64,000 nt of DNA, taken from assembly GCA_006503475.1 (NCBI GenBank), contig RSEH01000094.1:1-64000 (forward strand), given 5' to 3'. Below are positions 1 through 8,940 of the stretch, piece after piece. The notes beneath the pieces were generated by a model that had not been told where the DNA came from, searched no databases, and saw only the letters and a program-made list of their open reading frames with translations. Made by a program: the position numbers and the translations under genes. Source of the DNA: Stentor roeselii. Lineage: Eukaryota; Ciliophora; Heterotrichea; Heterotrichida; Stentoridae. Position 1 is the stretch's first letter, and the number at the start of each line of letters is the position of its first letter.

Positions 1-1448
1 CCTGCGAGGATCAGTCCAAAGTCTTGAATCGAGTGTTTCAAGATCCATCGAGCAGTCATGATTCCCCAGACAACAGCTAAAACACTGACAATAATAACCA
101 TGATCACACTGTAACTAATAAACTTCTTCACATTAGACCAAACAGGGTTAATCACTCTTCTTTTCATCTTGTTACTCACTGGGTCTCTTTCCATTTTTCC
201 TTTAAACTCTCCTCTCTGCTCTTCTTCCTCATAAAAATTATTCGTCCCCCATTCCCAAGCAAGGATTTTTTCCCTCCTTCCCCAGAGTTGATCAAATGCA
301 GAAGCCCAAAACGCAAGAAACAAGGCAAAAAAGACTTGAAAATACTGACTCGTTGATTTACTTACCTCCTGAGAATAGTTCAAGAAAAGAATGATCTGAA
401 CGACAAGTCCAACGACTCCAGCGATAATCATGAAAGTTTTGTAAACTTCCATCCAAGCGAAGTAAAGTCCGATCTTTTCCCCGAAGTAGTCCCGGATTTC
501 CTTGAGGGGCTGACGTGAGAAGACCTTTTTCGGATGTGCCCATTCAGCTTTCAGTTCTTCAAGTGGTTTATTGGAGTGGAGACAGAAATCTTCTAAGGAA
601 ATTCCGAATTCTTTCATTAAATGCAAGTCGAGCCTTGTGTTTAGTGATGAGCGGATCAGGCGGACTCGGTCATTGTAAGAGAAAATCGTTTTTTTCTCGT
701 CTTGATTTGTAGGGTCGTCGATGGGCTTCTCGTTATCGTCGTAGCAAACGAACAGGTTTTTAGTTTTATCTGTTTCTTTTGGGATTTCGTATTTCGCGTA
801 TGGAGAAACTCGTTTAAATGGGAATTTTTCGAAGTTTTTGACAATGACTTTTTCACTTGGATCGATTGTAAGCTGTAGTCGATAGCCCAGGTTATGAGCT
901 TTGCGCTTCAGCCACTCCTCTTCAGCCATGATTTCACAGAAGAGCTCATCTTTGTCTCTGCTCATGAGAAGACTATATTTCAGGCTTAACTCGTATTCGA
1001 TGGTAAAGACAATTGCACTTATCACTGCTTTAAGAAATTCTCTTCGAGAAATCAGACCTTCTTCCTCTTCCTTTGTTTTTTCCTCATTAACTTTAGGGAA
1101 AAGCCAAGCCACCTTATTTTTGACCATATCAGGAATAGCTTCACTTTGATTCTTGCTATTTATCTCACTTGTCTGTCTGTTGATAGAATTGTCCTCGATG
1201 TTTTTCATTTCCTTGCTTAACCTGTCAGATGAAAGTTCAATTGACAAAGATGTTTTAAAGACTTTGAAAAATTGCTTTCGGGCCTTTTTTAAAGGGATCT
1301 TTTCCTCAAGAAATTTTTCAGAATCTTTGTTATCATCATAAGGATTTGGAAACTGGATAACATAAACTTTCTTTTGTTTCAGCTCTTCTTCGTACTTTTT
1401 GCTAAGAAGTGGTTCTTTCTTCTCTTCCAATGGGTTGTTGTCAGCCAT
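1..1448 (-). CDS. Anoctamin (TMEM16) family channel/scramblase, 5' part, runs off left edge
   Basis: The minus strand reads openly from ATG at 1448 to the window edge (about 482 residues), so the C-terminal half is missing. The anoctamin signature lies in the second half: a segment reading DYFGEKIGLYFAWMEVYKTF, the classic join between cytoplasmic N-domain and first membrane helix. Three hydrophobic helices follow, at roughly 370-395, 400-425 and 455-480. The N-terminal third is charged and low-complexity. Anoctamins are Ca2+-activated chloride channels or lipid scramblases with about ten helices; which activity applies here cannot be told because the Ca2+ site lies in the missing part. It diverges from the next gene across 114 bp. 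No intron is needed in this part. Confidence 0.88.
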   Translation of the reverse strand, partial: MADNNPLEEKKEPLLSKKYEEELKQKKVYVIQFPNPYDDNKDSEKFLEEKIPLKKARKQFFKVFKTSLSIELSSDRLSKEMKNIEDNSINRQTSEINSKNQSEAIPDMVKNKVAWLFPKVNEEKTKEEEEGLISRREFLKAVISAIVFTIEYELSLKYSLLMSRDKDELFCEIMAEEEWLKRKAHNLGYRLQLTIDPSEKVIVKNFEKFPFKRVSPYAKYEIPKETDKTKNLFVCYDDNEKPIDDPTNQDEKKTIFSYNDRVRLIRSSLNTRLDLHLMKEFGISLEDFCLHSNKPLEELKAEWAHPKKVFSRQPLKEIRDYFGEKIGLYFAWMEVYKTFMIIAGVVGLVVQIILFLNYSQEVSKSTSQYFQVFFALFLAFWASAFDQLWGRREKILAWEWGTNNFYEEEEQRGEFKGKMERDPVSNKMKRRVINPVWSNVKKFISYSVIMVIIVSVLAVVWGIMTARWILKHSIQDFGLILA

Positions 1449-1562
1449 TTATAAGTGTTAGGTCTTAATTAAACTAACATCAACCCATCCCACTCAGGCC
1501 ATTCACAAGTAAAGTCCAGTGATAACAAGCCACTCATTATAAATATAAACAATCCTCACCAT

Positions 1563-4076
1563 ATGAACCCAAGAATTTTAAACAGGAAAGCGAAAAGTTA
1601 CGCAAGTTCTCCTCAGTACCTCTGTGATTATTTCAGGTCTCATCATTCAAGCCCTGTTCTCAAAGAATCTCCTCAAATCAAAAGACTGGTCAAAGATTCT
1701 CTGAAAAAGTTCAGAGATGAAAAGGTAGAACTTGAGAAAATCAAAGAAATAGCCTTGAGCTGGAAAAAAGCTAGAAAGAAAAAACTGGAAAAGTACAACA
1801 TCAAGACGAGACTTGAAAATAAAGCAAAAGTGAAGACTACCCGAGACCTGGACTGGAAATCTTCTGATTTGAAGGACTGGAATTTTTCTGAAAAAACGAA
1901 AATTATGAAGAAAAATCGATCTGTTGACCGAAGAGCTAATATTGGACTCGAGCATTTTCATATCAAATCTCCTAAAATGGCGAGTACGACGCAAGCAAAA
2001 CAAGAGAAAAAGGTTCAGATCTTCAAGAAATCTCATAAAAGTGAAATCGTTTCTTTCATGAAGAAAAAAAGGAAAGAAAGAATTTTTAAAGAAAAAAAAG
2101 AAAAAAGTGCTCAATTGGTTAACGAGGTAAAAAGACTCAAACGACTGATGAAAGTTGAAAAAGTCGCTAAAAAGGTCCTCAAGAAAAAACCTAAAACTCC
2201 TAAATTCAAAAATTTAATTCCTGAGAGTTTCGAGCGAATCCGAAGCAAGGTGAAGAGCATTTGTTACTCAGAAGACGAAGAAGTGATAAAGATCATCAAC
2301 GAAAAAAAAAACTTGAAAAGACTAGACGATTTCAAAGGTCGTGAATGTATGATGTTAAAGAACTACCCGAGTTACATGTCTCTTAAGTCTTCTCAGCTTT
2401 CATCTTCCCAGTTAAACCAAAAAAGAGTAAAAATCCCGAAACAACTCGAGTCGAACTCATCAATGCCAATCATTGAACTACGGTCAATAAGCCGTTCATC
2501 ATCTTCTGACCTGTCAGAGAAAAAAGAGTCAATTAAGAAAAAAATCCAAGACATAAAATTTCGTCTTCTTTTTATCAAAGACGATAAAAACCCTCGAACA
2601 TCTCTGTTAAAAGCTCAAAATCTTTTAGAAAAAGTGGTTTTTCAGTCATTATGTGAAAAGTTTCATATTATCAAACATTTTGACCTGGAAAAGGAAAGAA
2701 AAAGTTTGATTGAAAGTTCTTTACTTGCCTTTTCATCACGTCATTCAAGTGAAGACCTAGAAAAATTATGGGACCGGCTGGAAATCTTCAAACCGACTGA
2801 GTTTTTACAAGACAGGGACTCCCTTCCTTCACTCACACCCATCGAGGACTTCCGGAACAGCAAGCAACCATCAAAAAGACCCAGTGAAGAAATTCCTCAA
2901 TTTTTAATAGACCAGCTGAAAATCATCAACTCTTGCAAAGGATCTTTCGATATCAATGAAGTCTCTCAAGAATGCCTTGAATCTTCCTCAAAGATCTCTG
3001 AAAATGAAGAAGAAAGACTTCCAAGAATCAGTTTTCCATTCAAAAATCCTCCACTTTTTTACCCTCTTTATCAGTTTGAACCTGAACCTGCAGAGATGAA
3101 AAAGTCTGAAATGCTTATTGTTGATACTTCAGTCTCTGTTGTTGAGTTCTGTCCTGGATTTAAAGAAAACTCGTTAATTGAAAGTCCTGAAGCGGAAGAA
3201 GTTGAAGAGTTTAGCTCGGAAAAAATAGATAAAAAGTACGGGTTTTATGAGTTTTCTTTAGAAGAAATTCAAGTTATTGATGAAATTTTAGAAGTTTTGA
3301 TAGAAGATTTTCTTGATTTTCTTGTGGTTTTAGAGATTGAAATAGAATTCAAGGCTATTCAGGTGAAAATAGTTGAAAATTCTGCGAATTTTCAAAGGGT
3401 TTGTGTTAGGACTGGAGTTTCTTCTGTTTGTAAATTCGTGGATCTGATCTGGTTGAACATTGATCCTATTGACTTGATTCTCGCCCTTCAAAGCACAGTT
3501 AATTCAGTTTCTGTTCTAGGAAACTACCAAGAACGACCAGAAATCAGTTTATCCCCATTGTTATCATCAAAGACCCTAGACCTGGCGAATGCGGATTTAG
3601 AAGCTGGTCAAATTTTCTCAAAAATTCACAACCGGATGATTTTTGACTGTGTGAACGAGTTTTTATCAAATATTCATCGACAGTTAAGTCCACCCCTGTG
3701 GCAAAAAGGCTACATTCACAATAAAAATGTTGATCTTGATACTGTTTTTCGTCTTGTCAATCAAGATATTCGGAGAAACAGCCTTGTTTGTGCTGGTCGC
3801 ATCGCAAACTCTTCTTTGTTGAATCTTGATGGGTCAGTTGATGAAGTCCTTCTGCAGAGAATTAGGGAAAGTAGCTTGTCTGCTATGTTGACTGGCGAAA
3901 TCGAAGATATTGAAAAAGCTTGGGTCGACTATGAAGCGGATGAATTCAATGTCGCTTTTGAAATTAGCGACTTGATTTTAAATGATTTGTTTGCGGAACT
4001 GGCAGTAGTTTTGTTTGAACCTTTTATTACTTCGAGTTCTCAAGATTGGCAGATGATTTCAGAGTTTTCGAAGTAG
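1563..4076 (+). CDS. Lysine-rich protein with a DUF4378-like C-terminus
   Basis: Single open frame of 837 codons, ATG to TAG. Residues 1-380 are very rich in Lys, Glu and Ser with long helical basic stretches. The last 200 residues are a compact, less charged domain that includes FDCVNEFL and, near the end, WVDYEADEFNVAFEIS followed by an acidic helix. That pattern (Trp-acidic-acidic, then a helix with regularly spaced acids) resembles DUF4378, known from plant TRM proteins that act at cortical microtubules. The similarity is from memory of the motif and is tentative. Otherwise the protein is unrecognised. Confidence 0.7.
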   Translation: MNPRILNRKAKSYASSPQYLCDYFRSHHSSPVLKESPQIKRLVKDSLKKFRDEKVELEKIKEIALSWKKARKKKLEKYNIKTRLENKAKVKTTRDLDWKSSDLKDWNFSEKTKIMKKNRSVDRRANIGLEHFHIKSPKMASTTQAKQEKKVQIFKKSHKSEIVSFMKKKRKERIFKEKKEKSAQLVNEVKRLKRLMKVEKVAKKVLKKKPKTPKFKNLIPESFERIRSKVKSICYSEDEEVIKIINEKKNLKRLDDFKGRECMMLKNYPSYMSLKSSQLSSSQLNQKRVKIPKQLESNSSMPIIELRSISRSSSSDLSEKKESIKKKIQDIKFRLLFIKDDKNPRTSLLKAQNLLEKVVFQSLCEKFHIIKHFDLEKERKSLIESSLLAFSSRHSSEDLEKLWDRLEIFKPTEFLQDRDSLPSLTPIEDFRNSKQPSKRPSEEIPQFLIDQLKIINSCKGSFDINEVSQECLESSSKISENEEERLPRISFPFKNPPLFYPLYQFEPEPAEMKKSEMLIVDTSVSVVEFCPGFKENSLIESPEAEEVEEFSSEKIDKKYGFYEFSLEEIQVIDEILEVLIEDFLDFLVVLEIEIEFKAIQVKIVENSANFQRVCVRTGVSSVCKFVDLIWLNIDPIDLILALQSTVNSVSVLGNYQERPEISLSPLLSSKTLDLANADLEAGQIFSKIHNRMIFDCVNEFLSNIHRQLSPPLWQKGYIHNKNVDLDTVFRLVNQDIRRNSLVCAGRIANSSLLNLDGSVDEVLLQRIRESSLSAMLTGEIEDIEKAWVDYEADEFNVAFEISDLILNDLFAELAVVLFEPFITSSSQDWQMISEFSK

Positions 4077-5243
4077 TAGAAATACTTTAGAATTTATAGC
4101 TATGCAATTAAATAATAAATATGGATGGAGAATTGGATAAATAGGTTTTAGGGATTGTTTGAAAGTAATTGAAAAAATTTGGATTAATTTTAGATTAATT
4201 ATGAATTTTCATTTGGAATAATTGAGAGTTATGTTTGGATATTTTAAAATTAAATTTCATCGAAAATTAGAAGATTACTATATCCTGAGTGATTATCAAT
4301 AAGTGGTAATTAAAGGAAATTTTCTTAGTATGGAGGAGTATGCATAAAGCGAGAATAATTCATTGTGAATATATATTTTCGATATTTAAAGTCAAGCTTG
4401 AGTAATTAATGTTTTTTCTGGTAAAATAGCGCATTCTAAAAGTTTGGTCTACAATTTAAACTTTTACATTAGAATATAATGTATCTGAAGAGAATAGGCT
4501 AAGAATTTGATAATTTTATTTTTTTATATGATATGCTAATCTAGACTTATTTAAAATTCAGACTTTCAACAGTATTTGGCTATTTAAATAATATTATTTT
4601 CAAGTATGTTCTTGAAATATTATCATCAAATTTTAATTAATTATTGAAATACTACTATTTTTTTCATCATAATTAGTTGACTATTAATTTTATTAATATG
4701 AGGCTTTATATGTAGCTCAGTATTGGCATTATTCTATGGAATTTATATTTATGAGAAAGAGATTAGATTACAATTGTTCACATAGAAAGTTTCTACTGCA
4801 AAACTACATAAGAGAAGAAAAATAATATTGATGGAGTTTCAATATACCAAAACAAGTGAACTTTCCTTTAATTATTCATCATTTATATCAGTATCTATAG
4901 CTGATTAACGATAATAGTTTCATGATTGGTAAGTTTCGAATTTCCTTTCAACTTGAATATGACTAGGGGAGACCACTTCATTTATTAAATATTATGTGAC
5001 CTTCCGGTTACATGTAAATAAATCATGAAATTCAGAAAAATTTATTAGCAGTAAAAAGTGATTAAATTTTCAACTTATTTGAAAATCCATGAAAATACTT
5101 TTGATTAACTTTTTTTCATTTTAAATCGATTGATCAAAACTTATATTAAGCAACTCTCAAATTTTAATTCATTTCAACTACTTTCTGTGAATAGTTAATA
5201 TTTCATCTAATAAAGTTTAATAAAGAATAGTTTATAATTTATA
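4077..5243 (+). other. 1.17-kb AT-rich intergenic stretch with no supported gene
   Basis: No frame longer than about 60 codons on either strand, no recognisable tRNA boxes and no repeat array. Base composition is clearly more AT-rich than the flanking genes. Short frames near 4750-4900 have coding-like runs but no recognisable motif, so a decayed gene is possible but not supported. The last part must hold the promoter of the gene starting at 5244. Confidence 0.5.
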
Positions 5244-7766
5244 ATGAGCTCAATTCAAACTGAACTTCTTAGATTTTTTATTTCTTTTATAAGCAAGTCT
5301 GCTACTGATGTTGAAACTTCGAATTTACTAATAAGGAAAATGCTTAGAAATCGAAAAGTTCAGGAAATTATTGTTGATTGCTTGTTCAAACTGGAACCCA
5401 TTCTCGGTTATGAACTGGCCGCACTCAGATCTCCTGAATTTAAGAAAAATCTTGCATTGAAAAAGAAAGAATCTCAACTTCATGTGTTGGCCAAGGATAT
5501 TAAAGAGTTGATGACTAACTTTGAAAGTATTAAAATTAATCTTGGGTCACTTTCAGAAAAAGTTGAAGATTTCAGCATTCATTTAGACCAGAAGCCTATA
5601 ATCAACAAAGAGAGTCTCCAGCCGTCAGAAACTCCATTAGTCCAGTTTCTATCCTCCTTATCAACAGCAGAGCTAATAAACAACGATGAATTCGAAGACT
5701 TTCCTCGAGAAGCCTGGAACAAGCACACCGAGGTCGAAAAAATGCTTGAGGCAGAGCTATACCTCTACAGAATCCGTTGGAACTCAATGGAAAACAACAA
5801 TTTCTGCAAAATTTCTCATATAAAACAAAAATCCGGTTTAAAAATAGAAAGACTCGAAAAAGATCATAATTTAAAATATTTTCAGCTCATTCATGAACTT
5901 GCTCAAGTCGGGATGGAACTTGAAGAAAGACTCGGATTGGAAAACAGAAGAGCAGAGTTCGAAAAAAAAATACTTAAAGAAGAGGAAAACAACGTTTTTG
6001 TGCCTGATTTGTTATCAGCAGTTGAAAAAATTAGATCTTTAATCACTGTGAGACAAGTGCTAGAGTTTAATAGACATGAAGATGATAAAATCATACAGGT
6101 TTTAAATGAAAAAATACAAAATTTTGCTATTGACTATACAGAAACTCAAGAAAGTTTAAAAAATCATGCAAAGTTTATGCAAATTATGGCAAATTCTCTT
6201 GTTTTTATACTTCAAAATCATTACTGGAATAAAGATGAGCAGGATTTGATTGTTCAGGATATAAAAAGGATGAATTTTGATGGGTTAGAAGAAAAAGTGC
6301 AAAATTTGATCATGAGTCGCCATGCATTGGAAAATAAAGAAAAAATTTTGATTGAAAGTCCAAAAAGAGAAAAAAATCAAATCAAAAGAAAGAGCCCAAG
6401 AACCAAACTAAAAATCATTACTTCTCTTTTGCATAGTCCAGGAAGAGAAATGGAAGGGTCACTGAATTCAGTGAAAAAAATAATGAATGCTATTGACACC
6501 GAGATCAAAAACAGAAACAAAAAGTTAAATGAAAACCTTTCAGATATAGTTGCAAACTTGCACCACTCCCAAAAACCAAAGTTAAAAGAAATCTCAATAA
6601 AAACAAAAATCACAGAACCAAGACCAGAACCAAAAAAAATAACTAAAGAAGAGTCAATCCAGACAATAACTTCATTTAAACTATTCCAAAAAAAGGACAT
6701 TTCCATTCAAACACTAATAAAAAGTTTCTTTTCACAAGAAACAGAAACAGAACTATCATCTTTAGACATTGAAGTACTAGAAAACTCTAAAAATAACAAA
6801 GATGTTGTCAAAGAGTTTCAAAATTTCATGTCTGACAAGATGATCTCCCAAGAAACCCAAACTGAAAAAAGAGTAACTCATCAAGAATTTTCTGACTCTC
6901 GAGCTTTGGCGAGGAACATGATGCGGAAATACACAGTACCCGCCACTACTCGACCTTCACTCATCTCATCACGTCAAACTCCAAATGATGCCAGCAGTGT
7001 CAGCAGTAACGTCTTCAAGTCTATTGAAACAGGAGTCCCTATAACTCCTCATGAAACAGTCGAAGAAGAAGAAATCAAAGAAGCTGCTGAAGAATATTCA
7101 AAAGAATTCGGGATTTTTACTCAGTTCCTTGGGTATAAAAAACTTGATTTTAACTCGATTCAGAAACTTTGGGAAGAAGTTATTAATAGAAGATTGTCAG
7201 AAGGAGAAAAAGACAAAATAACTTCTTATTTAAAAGATTATGAAGGGACTTCGAATTACGAAATTGAAAAATTGAAAATTATTCATATGCTTATGATGAT
7301 AAAAAAACAAAAAATCGATGATAGCGCTTTTGATAAACTTGTAGGAGGATTTAAAAAGAAGATGAATATTCTTAACAGATGGAGGAAGTTTTTAATCACC
7401 TTTATTCAAAAAAATGTAAAAAAAATACTATCAGAGAATAAAACTGTAGGAAAGCCTTTAGATTTGTTTTCAATGTGTATCTTTTTGAAGATTATCAGGA
7501 AAAACATGACTGTGTTACTTGAAAAAAAACACATGATGAAAAAATCTGGGACTTCTGTACTTTTTAAAGATGAGGACTGGAACAAGGTCTCTAAATCCCC
7601 GACACTTGTAAGGAAAATAGTGGTGAAAAGTCGACTTTTCAGTACAAAGCACAATAAAACTTATGAAAAAATCCTTAGAATCAAGTCCCCTGCAGAGTTG
7701 AGATCATTTCGTGAAATTGGTAAATTACCAATAATACCTAACTTCCTTATCAACTCTTCTAAATAA
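5244..7766 (+). CDS. Large coiled-coil protein, unknown function
   Basis: Open frame of 840 codons, ATG to TAA. The protein is mainly helical and charged, with heptad-like stretches at roughly residues 80-130, 200-300 and 320-400. A Ser/Thr/Lys-rich linker holds repeated short Gln-Thr motifs (EESIQT, DISIQT, SQETQTE) around 470-550, and a more compact basic helical region follows from 640 to the end. I do not recognise a family. The Q-T motifs resemble short linear docking sites, but that is inference only. Its stop is 4 nt from the next ATG in the same direction. Confidence 0.75.
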   Translation: MSSIQTELLRFFISFISKSATDVETSNLLIRKMLRNRKVQEIIVDCLFKLEPILGYELAALRSPEFKKNLALKKKESQLHVLAKDIKELMTNFESIKINLGSLSEKVEDFSIHLDQKPIINKESLQPSETPLVQFLSSLSTAELINNDEFEDFPREAWNKHTEVEKMLEAELYLYRIRWNSMENNNFCKISHIKQKSGLKIERLEKDHNLKYFQLIHELAQVGMELEERLGLENRRAEFEKKILKEEENNVFVPDLLSAVEKIRSLITVRQVLEFNRHEDDKIIQVLNEKIQNFAIDYTETQESLKNHAKFMQIMANSLVFILQNHYWNKDEQDLIVQDIKRMNFDGLEEKVQNLIMSRHALENKEKILIESPKREKNQIKRKSPRTKLKIITSLLHSPGREMEGSLNSVKKIMNAIDTEIKNRNKKLNENLSDIVANLHHSQKPKLKEISIKTKITEPRPEPKKITKEESIQTITSFKLFQKKDISIQTLIKSFFSQETETELSSLDIEVLENSKNNKDVVKEFQNFMSDKMISQETQTEKRVTHQEFSDSRALARNMMRKYTVPATTRPSLISSRQTPNDASSVSSNVFKSIETGVPITPHETVEEEEIKEAAEEYSKEFGIFTQFLGYKKLDFNSIQKLWEEVINRRLSEGEKDKITSYLKDYEGTSNYEIEKLKIIHMLMMIKKQKIDDSAFDKLVGGFKKKMNILNRWRKFLITFIQKNVKKILSENKTVGKPLDLFSMCIFLKIIRKNMTVLLEKKHMMKKSGTSVLFKDEDWNKVSKSPTLVRKIVVKSRLFSTKHNKTYEKILRIKSPAELRSFREIGKLPIIPNFLINSSK

Positions 7767-7770
7767 TTAA

Positions 7771-8922
7771 ATGAAAGATGTCTCATTAGTAAATTATTTC
7801 CATGAAAAACTTTCAAGTTTAAAAATTTCTGATGATTTTGAGTCTTTACTTAGTTCAATCTTCTCTCGCATATCAAAGACGAGAGTACTTCAAATGAAAG
7901 AACCTAAATTCAAAATAATGACTCAAGAAGAAACTTTTAGGGTAAAATTAAAGACAATCAGCCAAATCAACGTCGATCCGAATGACATTCAATCTCTTGA
8001 GAAAGAAATCGAAAAAAAATACTCTTATATCAGGGAATTAGAAAAAAGAATTGAATCAGCAAGAGAAAAAATTGAAATTATTGACGAATACCAACAGTAT
8101 CTAGAAGATTATAGAAAACCTGGAATTATTGAGAAGGTTGAAACAATTAATTATTATCTAGACCAGAAAAAATCATCTATTTCTTATCTCAACTTGATTT
8201 TAGAAGAAAAAAATAACTTGAATTTAAATATTGGAGAAATAGTTTCAAAAATTCAAGACCTTTACAAAGAAATCGAAGACGATGATAAAATCATGAATAA
8301 AATGACTGAAGTTTTAGAGTCCTCACAAATAGAAGGTAAAAAACAATTAAAACTAAAACAAAATGATAGTTTTTGTTTTAGTAAATTTTTAGAGGAAAGT
8401 AACAACACGATTCTAGAAATTTCTGATGAAAATACAAAAAATGAAATTTCCAGTAAAATAGAAGTTAAAAACGAAATTTCAAGTAGCAGGTCTCAGGTGA
8501 TGATCATGAACTTGTTTTTTAATCCAGAGTCTTCATCTCCTAGTGAAATTTCTCATTCCTCAAAAAAGCACCTAAGTCTAAAAATTCATGACTTAAAAAA
8601 AATCCCTGTGGATAACCGAAAAACTTTCAGTAATAATCTACCAAATCCCACAAAAAGTCCAAAAATCAAGCTTCCCGAGCTTTCAAGAACTAATCAAGAG
8701 CGACTTGCAATCATAGAAGGAAGACTGAGATATGGAGAAGTTTTACATAATCATATATCTCCAACTCTAGAAAGAGTGAAAAGATTTGAAAAAGAAAAGA
8801 AAAATTACTTTTTGCCTAGTTCAAGAAACAACTATTCACATAGTCATGGAGGCTATAAAAGTATGTCTCCAAGACCTGGATTCAATAACTCAACTCACAT
8901 CATTGATTATTCTAAATTTTGA
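7771..8922 (+). CDS. Coiled-coil protein, unknown function
   Basis: Open frame of 383 codons ending in TGA. A strong coiled coil covers about residues 70-200, followed by a Ser/Asn-rich tail with basic proline motifs. The first ATG is only 4 nt after the upstream stop; the codon just before it in this frame is TAA and no GTAA...AG piece joins the two frames, so these are separate reading frames. The next ATG at 7894 would leave a more normal intergenic space of about 130 bp and is an alternative start. No family recognised. It converges on the channel gene, with 18 bp between the stops. Confidence 0.72.
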   Translation: MKDVSLVNYFHEKLSSLKISDDFESLLSSIFSRISKTRVLQMKEPKFKIMTQEETFRVKLKTISQINVDPNDIQSLEKEIEKKYSYIRELEKRIESAREKIEIIDEYQQYLEDYRKPGIIEKVETINYYLDQKKSSISYLNLILEEKNNLNLNIGEIVSKIQDLYKEIEDDDKIMNKMTEVLESSQIEGKKQLKLKQNDSFCFSKFLEESNNTILEISDENTKNEISSKIEVKNEISSSRSQVMIMNLFFNPESSSPSEISHSSKKHLSLKIHDLKKIPVDNRKTFSNNLPNPTKSPKIKLPELSRTNQERLAIIEGRLRYGEVLHNHISPTLERVKRFEKEKKNYFLPSSRNNYSHSHGGYKSMSPRPGFNNSTHIIDYSKF

Positions 8923-8940
8923 GGTATACTTAACATTTTA

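Noticed and set aside
358-1341. Several short frames on both strands at the left edge
   Set aside because: They are shadows of the anoctamin frame, which is open from 1448 to the edge.
8920-8922. UGA as Trp (Blepharisma-type code)
   Set aside because: TGA ends several genes right next to other genes, and no long frame has an internal TGA at a Trp position.
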